Source: Prochlorococcus marinus bv. HNLC2 (GTDB lineage Bacteria > Cyanobacteriota > Cyanobacteriia > PCC-6307 > Cyanobiaceae). Taken from it: DNA of 61,394 nt. Under the pieces are notes generated by a model. That model was given only the letters and a program-made list of their open reading frames with translations, was not told the origin of the DNA and did not search any database. Positions 51,968 to 60,459 of the stretch are shown here, in pieces. The first letter of the stretch is position 1. Every line of letters starts with the position of its first letter. Both the position numbers and the translations under genes were made by a program. The stretch spans positions 621,038-682,431 of the forward strand of contig GL947595.1 in NCBI GenBank assembly GCA_000218745.1. The letters are read 5' to 3'.

Positions 51968-52435
51968 ATGAGGTTGATTGTATTTATTTTTTTAACCTTT
52001 ATTCTAATTTTCCCAAAAATTTCTTTCGCTTCTCTTGATTATGGAAAGCAGTCTTTATTGGGCTTTGATTTTTCGGGCTCAGATTTGCAAGGTGCTACCT
52101 TTTATTTAACTGATTTACAAGATGCGAACTTATCAGATTGCGATTTGCAAGGTGCAAGTCTATATGGAGCAAAACTAAAAGATACTAATTTAAGTAATTC
52201 AAATCTAAAAGAAGTTACTTTAGATTCTGCGAATCTTGATGGAACTGATTTAACTAACACTAATTTAGAAGATTCATTTGCATTTAGTACGCAATTTAAA
52301 AATGTAAAAATTAGTGGTGCTGATTTTACTAATGTATTTTTGCCTAATGATGTTTTAAGAGATTTTTGTAATATTGCAGAAGGTACTAATCCATTCACGA
52401 ATAGAAAAACTCGAGACTCTTTAGAGTGTGACTGA
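51968..52435 (+). CDS. Exported pentapeptide-repeat protein
   Basis: 155 aa. Residues 1-22 form a signal peptide (hydrophobic, ending near SFA). From ~residue 35 to 120 A(D/N)LxX-type pentapeptides run in tandem (SDLQG, TDLQD, ANLSD, CDLQG and so on), predicting a right-handed quadrilateral beta helix. It is probably a lumenal or periplasmic protein. Two Cys near the C-terminus may form a disulfide. Confidence 0.85.
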   Translation: MRLIVFIFLTFILIFPKISFASLDYGKQSLLGFDFSGSDLQGATFYLTDLQDANLSDCDLQGASLYGAKLKDTNLSNSNLKEVTLDSANLDGTDLTNTNLEDSFAFSTQFKNVKISGADFTNVFLPNDVLRDFCNIAEGTNPFTNRKTRDSLECD

Positions 52436-52446
52436 TTTAAATGTGT

Positions 52447-52839
52447 TTAAATAATTATTTTTTTTCTTATAAGTTTTTGTTTGTACAATGATTTTCCAAT
52501 AGGCCAACCAAGGGTATTTAAATGTCTTAGGTATGAATTTTTATATTTGAAGTATTTGTTATTTAAAAGTGATACCCCTAATTGCTTCAGGGTTTCTATC
52601 AAAATATTTAATTCCATTAAAGAACCACTTTTTTGGTCGAGTAATATAAATTTCTCTTGAATTAATTTGTTATTCAAAATATTTTTGTTTTCTGCGAAGC
52701 CAATCTCTACTAGATTAAGCCTATCTGAATAGAGCGTGTAAACTATTCCATTTACTGATTTTTTGGGTTTTGAAATGTCATACTCGAATAATTTCTTATT
52801 TAGAAATTTTAATTCCTTTTTTATTAATTTATTAATCAT
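52447..52839 (-). CDS. Basic hypothetical protein, possibly GIY-YIG/T5orf172-like
   Basis: 130 aa, strongly basic. Residues ~30-50 (VNGIVYTLYSDRLNLVEIGF) faintly resemble the first strands of T5orf172 GIY-YIG domains. The C-terminal YLRHLNTLGWPIGKSLYKQK is conserved-looking and basic. It overlaps the preceding gene by 8 bp, which suggests coupled translation. Assignment weak. Confidence 0.6.
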   Translation of the reverse strand: MINKLIKKELKFLNKKLFEYDISKPKKSVNGIVYTLYSDRLNLVEIGFAENKNILNNKLIQEKFILLDQKSGSLMELNILIETLKQLGVSLLNNKYFKYKNSYLRHLNTLGWPIGKSLYKQKLIRKKIII

Positions 52840-53335
52840 TAATTACTCCTTTTTTTTCTGATTCATATTTATCTACAAGATTAATAATCTCTGCTAGAGC
52901 AATTCTTTTTTTGCAAACTGAGTCATATCTATCTATAGCGACTGCTGGTAAAGAGCCTTTACTTTTCATTTCTCTTAGCCCTGTCTCCAAGCATTGAAAT
53001 GCAACACTTGAAAGATCTCTACCTTCAGCAGCAGCCCATACTTTTAAAAGATAATTTAAATTAGATGGCACAGATATCTGCAATTTATTTGAAGTTGATG
53101 TATTTAAAGCGATATTATCTAGGCTCAACTCTTTAGATGAAATATTATCTCTAACTTTCTTTTTTAGATTTTTTACCTTGATGAAAACATCTTCTTTATT
53201 TTGAATTCCGCTTTCAACTTCATAAAATTCTTTTTCTGAATTAATCAATGCTTCTAAAGCCCACTTCGCATCATCTTCCTGCAAAGAGGTATTTTTAAGC
53301 CATTCCTCTCGGAAATAAGTCCAGTCTTTTGACAT
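52832..53335 (-). CDS. Ribbon-helix-helix-like protein
   Basis: 167 aa. The first ~80 residues are acidic and helical. Residues ~90-130 (LQISVPSNLNYLLKVWAAAE, then SSVAFQCLETGLREM) have the strand-helix-helix layout of CopG/Arc proteins. The C-terminus is charged. It precedes and overlaps a small basic gene. The pair looks like an antitoxin-toxin layout but could be any nucleic-acid-binding pair. Confidence 0.6.
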   Translation of the reverse strand: MSKDWTYFREEWLKNTSLQEDDAKWALEALINSEKEFYEVESGIQNKEDVFIKVKNLKKKVRDNISSKELSLDNIALNTSTSNKLQISVPSNLNYLLKVWAAAEGRDLSSVAFQCLETGLREMKSKGSLPAVAIDRYDSVCKKRIALAEIINLVDKYESEKKGVIND

Positions 53336-53491
53336 AATAAATATCTATACTTTTATCCTATATATATCTAAATAGATTGTCTACAAATTCTATTTAGATT
53401 GTAATAAGAATCTTTATATAAATATTAAATTTTTATTGACCTTTAAAGAATCTGAATTTTTTATTTTTGAGGTTTACTTCTTAAGAAAAAT

Positions 53492-53965
53492 ATGGTTAGT
53501 ATGTTTTTAAATATTTTTGTCTTTCAATTGAATTCGTTATATCAAAGAATCTGTTCTATTTTTTTATATACTATTCCGCTAAAGGCTTCGATACCTTATG
53601 GGTACTATCTTTTCTATAAATATTCTTTTTTAAAATTTTTAGCTTATTTAACTTTCCCAGTGATATTAATTGAAAATTCTTTACCTTTTGGAGGATTACT
53701 ATTATTTTTAATAATATTTGCGGGAGTTGTAAGAAATCCTAAAATACCCTATTTCATAAGATTTAATGGTTGCCAAGCTTTATTATTGGAAATTGCTTTA
53801 ATAATATTTTCATATGTATTAAGAATAATTCAGTTTAATGAACTTGGCCTATTTCTATTTATTTCAACAGTTGCAATATTTATATTTTCATTTGTTCAAT
53901 GTCTTTATGGAATAGAACCTGAAATACCCTTCATAAGTAAATCTGCAAGGATGCAAATTAACTAA
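53492..53965 (+). CDS. Tic20 family membrane protein
   Basis: 157 aa with four hydrophobic segments. The family stretch GVVRNPKIPYFIRFNGCQALLLEI is diagnostic of Tic20/Ycf60. In plastids Tic20 takes part in protein import; the cyanobacterial role is unclear. It is divergent from the RHH-like gene. Confidence 0.85.
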   Translation: MVSMFLNIFVFQLNSLYQRICSIFLYTIPLKASIPYGYYLFYKYSFLKFLAYLTFPVILIENSLPFGGLLLFLIIFAGVVRNPKIPYFIRFNGCQALLLEIALIIFSYVLRIIQFNELGLFLFISTVAIFIFSFVQCLYGIEPEIPFISKSARMQIN

Positions 53966-53987
53966 ATTTTGAAAAATAATTAAAGTT

Positions 53988-54587
53988 TCATAATTTAGAT
54001 CTTTTTAATTTATTTCTTGAACTACATAAAACAATATAGAAAGTTAATACACTGATAGAACCTGATGGGCCAATAAAAATATGCCAAAATTGATTATCAG
54101 TTAAGGATAGTTTTATTCCAAAAAAAGTTGTTAAAAATATTCCAAAAATAGGGTAAGCAATAAAAAGCCAATTCTTAAACTTTTTTTGCCAATTAATAAT
54201 TAAGATAATACTCACTAAGACCTGAAATCCTAATGCTATTGGTTTACCTATTAACCAATAAGAAATTATTGCTAAAAAACAAATAATTAAGTTTATGTAA
54301 GTTTGATTTTTATTTTTTATTACTGATATTGATAATAATGTAAGACCTAATGATAGAAATGAATAAAATAACCAATTAAATATTGATGAATGATTTATAT
54401 ATATCCATTCAGTTTGTGTATGATCAAACATTTCAAAAAGTGATGCAATTCCTAAAGAAAAAAAACCAAATGGAATCAAAGATGAATTATTTATATGTTT
54501 AAATCTATTTAGAGAAATAAAACCTATAAATATTGGTAAAATTACCGCTTGTAAATGAGCTATCAATATAAAAGAGTAAAAAAACAA
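53988..54587 (-). CDS. Multi-spanning membrane protein, unknown
   Basis: 199 aa with about six hydrophobic segments and little loop sequence. FEMFDHTQTEWIYINHSS is the most polar stretch and may face a lumen. I do not recognise the family. It converges on the Tic20 gene (22 bp gap) and is divergent from the nitroreductase. Confidence 0.7.
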   Translation of the reverse strand: MFFYSFILIAHLQAVILPIFIGFISLNRFKHINNSSLIPFGFFSLGIASLFEMFDHTQTEWIYINHSSIFNWLFYSFLSLGLTLLSISVIKNKNQTYINLIICFLAIISYWLIGKPIALGFQVLVSIILIINWQKKFKNWLFIAYPIFGIFLTTFFGIKLSLTDNQFWHIFIGPSGSISVLTFYIVLCSSRNKLKRSKL

Positions 54588-54781
54588 TGTAGGAGTTTAT
54601 TTTTATTAAATATTTTAAATATAAATTATTCATTTTTTAAATATGTAATTCAATATTTATTAATTAAGCAAAATTTAATTTTAGCTATGTTTCTATGCAA
54701 ATAAATATTTTACTAAGCTAATAAATTATTAAATAAAGACTTTTGTTAATATTGAAAAAGTCTTGCTTATGGATTTTATTA

Positions 54782-55331
54782 ATGGATACAAAAAAGGCAA
54801 TTTTTAAAAGGAGAACAATCCACTTATTCGATAAAAAAAAAGTTAGTGAAACAATAATAGAAAATGCTATTGAGGCTGCTAACCAAGCTCCTTGTCATAG
54901 ACTTACATTCCCTTGGAGATTTTATTCAGTGGGCTCTAAAAAAAGAATCCAAATTTTAGAATTAGCATTAGATATTAAATTTCAAAATAAAAAAATTGAT
55001 GATAAATCAAAAAATCTTTTTTCTAAAAAGTATCTTGATCCATCGCATCTTTTATTAGCTAGCCAAGTTTTAAGCGAAGATCAATTGATTAAGAAAGAAG
55101 ATTATGCTGCATGTTCATGTGCTATCCAGAATTTATCACTATCATTAACGACATCTGGGGTTTTTACAAAGTGGTCTACAGGAGCCATTACTAGGAATCC
55201 AAAAATTTATAATATTGCAGGAATTAGATTCTAGCAAAGAGGAGCTAATTGGTTTTATTTGGATTGGTTATGGAAAAGAATTACCTGAAATATCTAGGCC
55301 CTTAATTAGTAATATTTATAAAAAAATTTAA
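54782..55331 (+). CDS. Nitroreductase-family protein, frameshifted as read
   Basis: FMN-dependent oxidoreductase fold. MDTKKAIFKRRTIHLFDKKK is the FMN-binding start, and NQAPCHRLTFPWRFY the second loop. The frame ends at 55232-55234. Dropping one G of the pair at 55220-55221 restores YNIAELDSSKEELIGFIWIG and then GYGKELPEI, giving 182 aa. I use the ATG at 54782, not the upstream TTG at 54743. Substrate unknown. Confidence 0.8.
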
Positions 55332-55388
55332 ATTAAATGGCTTTTTATAAAAAAATTTTTAATTTTCAATCTCAATTCAATATTTGAT

Positions 55389-55547
55389 ATGACCAACAAA
55401 GAACCTAATAATGAAAACTTTATGATTGGTCCAGTATTTGAAAGTGTAATAGTTGGACAATGCAATGAAATGAAAAAATTATTAGGTTGTAAAAATAGCT
55501 ATATTAGGGAATTCCTTTATAAATTAGCCGATAAATATTTTATGTAA
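55389..55547 (+). CDS. Small hypothetical protein, 52 aa
   Basis: ATG at 55389, 52 residues, starting MTNKEPNNENFMIGPVFESV and ending LADKYFM. One central Cys and another at CKN; no membrane segment. Soluble and possibly helical in the second half. It lies between the nitroreductase and Ycf34 genes on the same strand. Confidence 0.55.
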   Translation: MTNKEPNNENFMIGPVFESVIVGQCNEMKKLLGCKNSYIREFLYKLADKYFM

Positions 55548-55619
55548 TATAGTAGTATCAACCATACATTAAATAGAAACAACTATTTAATTGCTTTTTC
55601 AACCTTTTTAAAATTTAAA

Positions 55620-55871
55620 ATGTGCATTTGTATTAATTGTAAATGGGTTGATAGATGTAAAACATATCATGATGTAGAGGAAAATCATGAAGTTTCTCAT
55701 CTTACTAGCTCTCCTGACATAACAGCAAAAAATCCTTTTATACATGTAAGTCTGGTGGAAGAATCTAAAGGTGAATTTACTATTGAATGGGATGTAAGGT
55801 CATGTTCTAGTTATTATGAAGAATTAGGAAGATGGTCAAAGCTTAGACCGGGACTTGAAATACCTGCTTAA
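55620..55871 (+). CDS. ycf34: Ycf34 family protein
   Basis: 83 aa. The N-terminus MCICINCKWVDRCKTYH has Cys2, Cys4, Cys7 and Cys13, the conserved set of Ycf34. Another Cys is in DVRSCSSY. In Synechocystis Ycf34 carries an Fe-S cluster and affects photosynthetic electron transport. Complete length. Confidence 0.92.
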   Translation: MCICINCKWVDRCKTYHDVEENHEVSHLTSSPDITAKNPFIHVSLVEESKGEFTIEWDVRSCSSYYEELGRWSKLRPGLEIPA

Positions 55872-56006
55872 ATTAAAATTAATAACTTCCTGTATATTTT
55901 TAACTTTTTTAAAATTATTTGATATTTAATAACGAACAAATCAAACTTATTAGTGTATATATCATTTTCAATAGAGTAAAAATACCTATTATAATAAATA
56001 AAAAAA

Positions 56007-56240
56007 TTGAATTTCATTCTCAGTCCATTGAAAGTTTTTTTATTAACCGCTTATAAGCCTATTGAACATTTGCTTGAATCTCTTGAGGAGATTATGAAAA
56101 TGGAGAAGATTTTGGATGCTAGTAGTGAAAAATGGGACAAGCAAAATGATAAGATTCCTTTATGGTTTTATCAAATGATAATCTCGATGGGGGTATCAGT
56201 TTGTATAGGTTTTATATTGATTTTGGCAGGCAGTCTTTAA
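56007..56240 (+). CDS. Small single-pass membrane protein, unknown
   Basis: 77 aa from a TTG. A charged amphipathic N-terminal half (HLLESLEEIMKMEKILDA) is followed by a C-terminal membrane segment (FYQMIISMGVSVCIGFILIL). A TTG at 56028 or the ATG at 56094 could also be the start. Family not recognised. Confidence 0.55.
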   Translation: MNFILSPLKVFLLTAYKPIEHLLESLEEIMKMEKILDASSEKWDKQNDKIPLWFYQMIISMGVSVCIGFILILAGSL

Positions 56241-56544
56241 TTTATTAAATAAAACTTCTACTTGATTGAACTTATAGTTAATAACATTTAAGAGAAATTT
56301 AGATCTATAAATTCCTAAATTAATTTATCTAAATATATTACTTTTGAGTAAATTTTTTATTCAACAATGATACAAAAGATCCACTTGTTTAAAATATTTT
56401 TTGTTAGCTTAATCAAAATTTAAAAAATAAAATGTTTGAAGCAATTATTTATTTATTACAAGGTAAAAATGAGGAGAACGAAAGATATAAGCAATAAATT
56501 ATTTACCTCCAAAATAAATCAATAATATTTATATTGTTTAATAA
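56241..56544. other. Gene-poor spacer with a 21-codon ORF
   Basis: 304 bp of AT-rich DNA. The only coding candidate is a 21-aa frame at 56432-56497 (plus strand). I see no tRNA, terminator or repeat. Confidence 0.5.
56432..56497 (+). CDS. Possible 21-aa miniprotein
   Basis: ATG-started frame MFEAIIYLLQGKNEENERYK plus one residue: a short hydrophobic stretch, then a charged tail. Too short to judge by composition; listed only because small membrane peptides are common in these genomes. Confidence 0.2.
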   Translation: MFEAIIYLLQGKNEENERYKQ

Positions 56545-58113
56545 CTAGGGCCGACATACAAGTGGTTTTGTAATGTTTTTCTGTGTTAGATAGTCTGCAA
56601 GCTTTATAGAAAGTGCAATTACTGTAAGACCATGGCCTATACTCGGACAACTGGGGAAAATACTTGCATCAGAAATATATAAATTATCGATATCATGACT
56701 CTTTCCGTTCTTATCAACGACGGAACTTTTAGGATCAGTTCCCATCTTGCATGTACCGCATGCATATCCAACTATGCTCAAAGGAGCTAATCCTCTTGGA
56801 TGAGCGGGTGTCCTTGTAATCGAAATTGAAAGAGGATTTTTTTCCATATTATTTAAGGTATCCAACCATCTATAAACAAGTCGATCATGAGCTTCTAAAT
56901 TGTTATGTATATAATTGATTTTTATTTTATCGTTAATAATAGTTACTTCATTCTCTTGATCAGGTAAAACCTCAGTCATTGCCCACCATGATATTGATCT
57001 TTTTGCTAATCTCTTCAACCCAAAATCAGGAATTACTTTAGTAATTAATGAAAGTACAGGAGGTGATTCTGCAAAAAAAGCATCTCTTAATACCCCACCA
57101 CCAGTTTGAATATGACCTAAGGGGAAACTAACATTTTTGTCACCAAAGTAGTAATCATTAATGCCTAAAGCTCTTCCAAAATATCCACTTAGTGAGATAT
57201 TTGCTCTTTGCAAAATACAAGTCATTTGCAAATTCATTAAATTCTTACCAACTTGATTAGAACTATTGCTTAATCCCCTAGGATGAAGTGATGACTTTGA
57301 ATTCAACAAAATAATAGGAGTATTTATTGCTCCAGCAGAGAGAATTACTGTATCTGCAGAGAAAAACCAGGTATCTCCATTAATGTCAGCTTCTACTCCC
57401 TTAATAGATTTACCTGTTGCATTTACATCTAATTTTGAAACTTTAGCATTTGTTCTGATTCTTAAAAATTCTTGATTTGCATCATAAATACCGTATAGTT
57501 GAGCATCCCCTTTTTGAAACATAGAGCAATTTTCAAAATTTATATCTTGTGAGGTGTCTGGCCAACTAATGGGCAAATAGTATGGGTTACATCCTTCTTC
57601 TTCTAAAACATTTTGAATCTCTTTAAATATTGGTTCTATTGGTTTTGGTGGGTTTTCATATTCTAATGATCGATTTGGTTCGGTTTTATCTATACCATGT
57701 TTCCCTTTTACTTTATACATTTTTTCTGCAAGTTCGTAATAGGGTTCTATTTCTTCATAAGAAATTGGCCACGAAGGAGAGATACCTTCTTGAAGAGGAA
57801 GTTCATTAAAATCTTCCATTCTCATTCTCTGTAATACTGACCCCCAAATTTTGGTGTTACCTCCTAATGCATATACAGTTTGAGGAGGGAAAGGATCTCC
57901 ATCTGGTCCAAGCCAATTTTCTCCCTTTGGATGATACCTAGTTTTTTTAAATAAATCTGTCCCAGAAATATTTGTTTCTTCAGGAGGAAGTTGACCTCCC
58001 CTCTCTAATAGAAGTACCCATTTTCCTTTTCTTGATAACTGGTGCGCCAAAGTTGCACCGCTTGCACCACCACCAATTACTATAAAATCATAATGATGAT
58101 CATCTATTAACAT
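56545..58113 (-). CDS. GMC-family FAD oxidoreductase (second copy)
   Basis: 522 aa from the ATG at 58113. The frame is open to 58185, but that part overlaps ctaE by 26 bp and precedes the FAD motif FIVIGGGASGATLAHQLSRK. The C-terminal signature is YISDASIFPSCPSIGHGLTV. It differs clearly from the copy at 50215. It follows ctaE by 46 bp on the same strand and may be read through from the oxidase operon. Confidence 0.88.
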   Translation of the reverse strand: MLIDDHHYDFIVIGGGASGATLAHQLSRKGKWVLLLERGGQLPPEETNISGTDLFKKTRYHPKGENWLGPDGDPFPPQTVYALGGNTKIWGSVLQRMRMEDFNELPLQEGISPSWPISYEEIEPYYELAEKMYKVKGKHGIDKTEPNRSLEYENPPKPIEPIFKEIQNVLEEEGCNPYYLPISWPDTSQDINFENCSMFQKGDAQLYGIYDANQEFLRIRTNAKVSKLDVNATGKSIKGVEADINGDTWFFSADTVILSAGAINTPIILLNSKSSLHPRGLSNSSNQVGKNLMNLQMTCILQRANISLSGYFGRALGINDYYFGDKNVSFPLGHIQTGGGVLRDAFFAESPPVLSLITKVIPDFGLKRLAKRSISWWAMTEVLPDQENEVTIINDKIKINYIHNNLEAHDRLVYRWLDTLNNMEKNPLSISITRTPAHPRGLAPLSIVGYACGTCKMGTDPKSSVVDKNGKSHDIDNLYISDASIFPSCPSIGHGLTVIALSIKLADYLTQKNITKPLVCRP

Positions 58114-58159
58114 AAAAAGAAAATAATTATGTCGGAACTGATTTATTATTTTACTAAAT

Positions 58160-58756
58160 TTATTGCCACAAATAAATAAGACCAAATAAAATTATCCATA
58201 TTACATCAACAAAATGCCAAAATAAGCCAACGGATTCAACACCCATTTCTCCACCTTTATAATTGTTAGGTAAAAAAGATCTGTATAACATTAGTCCCAT
58301 TAGCAGAATACCTGTAATAACATGAAGTCCATGAAACCCTGTAAGTAAATAAAACATTCCCCCAAAGACACCACTTTGTAAGCTAAAACTAAGTTCAGAC
58401 CACTCAACATATTGGCCATAAACAAAATAACTACCCATGAGCATTGTTATAAACCAGATAGATCTAAAACCCCATAAATTTTTTTTATGAAGTGATTTCT
58501 CAGCAAAATAAATAACGAAACTTGATGACACTAAGATGATGGTATTTATTAATGGTTCCTTTACAGCTATACCCTGAACACCTTCTGGGTACCATACTGG
58601 CGCAGTAACTTTGAGAATTCCGTAACCAACAAAAAAAGCAAAGAAAATTATACTTTCTGAGCATAGAAATATAATAAATCCTGTCATATTATGACCATCA
58701 TGTTTTACATGTCCAGGATCATGATTTAGTGTTAAATTTTTATTTTCTGAAAGCAT
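58160..58756 (-). CDS. ctaE: Cytochrome c oxidase subunit III
   Basis: 198 aa with five hydrophobic segments. Typical features are FIIFLCSESIIFFAFFVGYG and FHGLHVITGILLMG, ending FWHFVDVIWIILFGLIYLW. Third subunit of the aa3-type terminal oxidase that reduces O2 in respiration. It starts 2 bp after ctaD. Confidence 0.95.
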   Translation of the reverse strand: MLSENKNLTLNHDPGHVKHDGHNMTGFIIFLCSESIIFFAFFVGYGILKVTAPVWYPEGVQGIAVKEPLINTIILVSSSFVIYFAEKSLHKKNLWGFRSIWFITMLMGSYFVYGQYVEWSELSFSLQSGVFGGMFYLLTGFHGLHVITGILLMGLMLYRSFLPNNYKGGEMGVESVGLFWHFVDVIWIILFGLIYLWQ

Positions 58757-58758
58757 AT

Positions 58759-60451
58759 TTAATGTTTTTTGAAAGATTTATCTATATAAAATTGTTCATC
58801 CTGAACAAATGGTTTGTCTAATCCATAGCAGTAAGGTTCGTTTAAAACAGTTGGAATGTCATCTTCAAAATTTTCATGAGGTGGTGGAGATGGTAAAAGC
58901 CACTCTAGTCCAATAGCTTTCCAAGGATTTGGTGGCGCTGGCTTCCCTCTTACCCAAGAGCTTACCATATTTAAAATAAAAGGTATTGAAGCCACTCCAA
59001 GAATAAATGCTCCAATACTAGCGATTACATTCCAGATGGCAAATTCAGGGTCATAAGAGGCCACTCTTCTTGGCATTCCCAGTAATCCAGCCCAATGAAG
59101 AGGCAACCAATTTAAAGTGGCGCCTACAAATGTAAGTGCAAAATGGAGTTTTCCAAGCCCCTCATAAAACATTCTGCCGGTAAATTTTGGGAACCAATGA
59201 TAAATACCTGCAAATATACCAAAAGCAATTGTATTGAAAATTATGTAATGAAAATGAGCAACTACGAAATATGTATTGCCAACATGAATATCTACAGGAA
59301 CGGTTGCTAGCATTACTCCAGTAATTCCCCCAAAAATAAAATTAAATAATCCTCCTAAACAAAAAAGCATTGGTGTACTTAATCTAAGATTCCCTCCCCA
59401 TAAAGTTGCTATCCATGCAAATACTTTTACACCAGTAGGTACAGCTATAAGCATTGTAGTAAACATAAATAGGTTTCTCATCCACATAGGTGTACCTGTA
59501 TAAAACATATGGTGTACCCATACCACTAAAGAAAGTATCGTTATTCCAAATGAAGCAACAGCAACAAATTTATATCCAAAAAGTGGCTTTCTTGCATAAA
59601 CAGGAAAAAGTTCTGAAAAAATACCAAAAACTGGAAGCACCATTACATAAACAGCAGGATGTGAATAGAACCAAAAGAAGTGTTGAAATAAGAACAGGAT
59701 CTCCACCTCCTTCAATCCTAAAAAAACTTGTTCCAAATGATAAATCAAAGAAAAGCATAATGGCACCACCTGTTAATGCTGGTAATCCTAGTAATTGAAG
59801 TAATTGAGCGGCTAAAACAGTCCAGATAAAAATTGGCATTTTAAAGAAACCCATACCTGGGGCTCTCATTCTTATGATTGTTGTGACAAAGTTAACGGCT
59901 CCCATTATGGAAGAAATTCCTGATAATGAAATTGCCGTAATCCAAAGCATCTCTCCGTTTATCATCTTCCCGAGTGGATTTTGAATGCTAATTGGAGGAT
60001 ATGACCACCATCCTGAAGAAGCAGGTCCACCTGGTACAAAGAAACTTAAAAGTAAAATTATTGAGAAAACTGGTACAAGCCAAAATGCTAAAGCATTAAG
60101 TTTTGGGAAAGCCATATCAGGTGCCCCAATCATTGGAGGAACAAGTAGGTTAGTCAAACCACTTAACATGGGGAAGAGGAACAAAAATAACATTACTGTT
60201 CCATGCATCGTATAAAGGCCGTTATAGACAGTTGGATCAAATAAATCTGATGGAGGTGTTATTAATTCTCCTCTGACTAACATTCCTAAAAGGCCACCAA
60301 GTAGTAAAAAAAATAATGCAGTAACTATATATTGAATCCCAATAACTTTGGCATCCGTGTTAAAACTAAAAAATCTTTTCCAATCATTTGGTCCTTTTGG
60401 ATAAGGATTTTTAGATCTAACTAGTCTTTGATCGTAATTAATAATTGTCAT
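58759..60451 (-). CDS. ctaD: Cytochrome c oxidase subunit I, frameshifted as read
   Basis: Heme-copper oxidase catalytic subunit. The N-terminal frame (from 60451) runs through MHGTVMLFLFLFPMLSGL and breaks after GGGDPVL. The C-terminal frame continues with FQHFFWFYSHPAVYVMVLP and HHMFYTGTP, with the copper-B His residues, and the heme ligand HFHY. Removing one base near 59687-59694 joins them as GGDPVLFQHFFWF, 563 aa. An oxidase without this gene would be dead, so an error in the sequence is likely. Confidence 0.92.
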
Positions 60452-60459
60452 TGTTTTAA

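Noticed and set aside
58114-58185. 24-residue extension of the second GMC protein
   Set aside because: Overlaps ctaE and precedes the FAD motif by an unlikely segment; ATG at 58113 fits the family.
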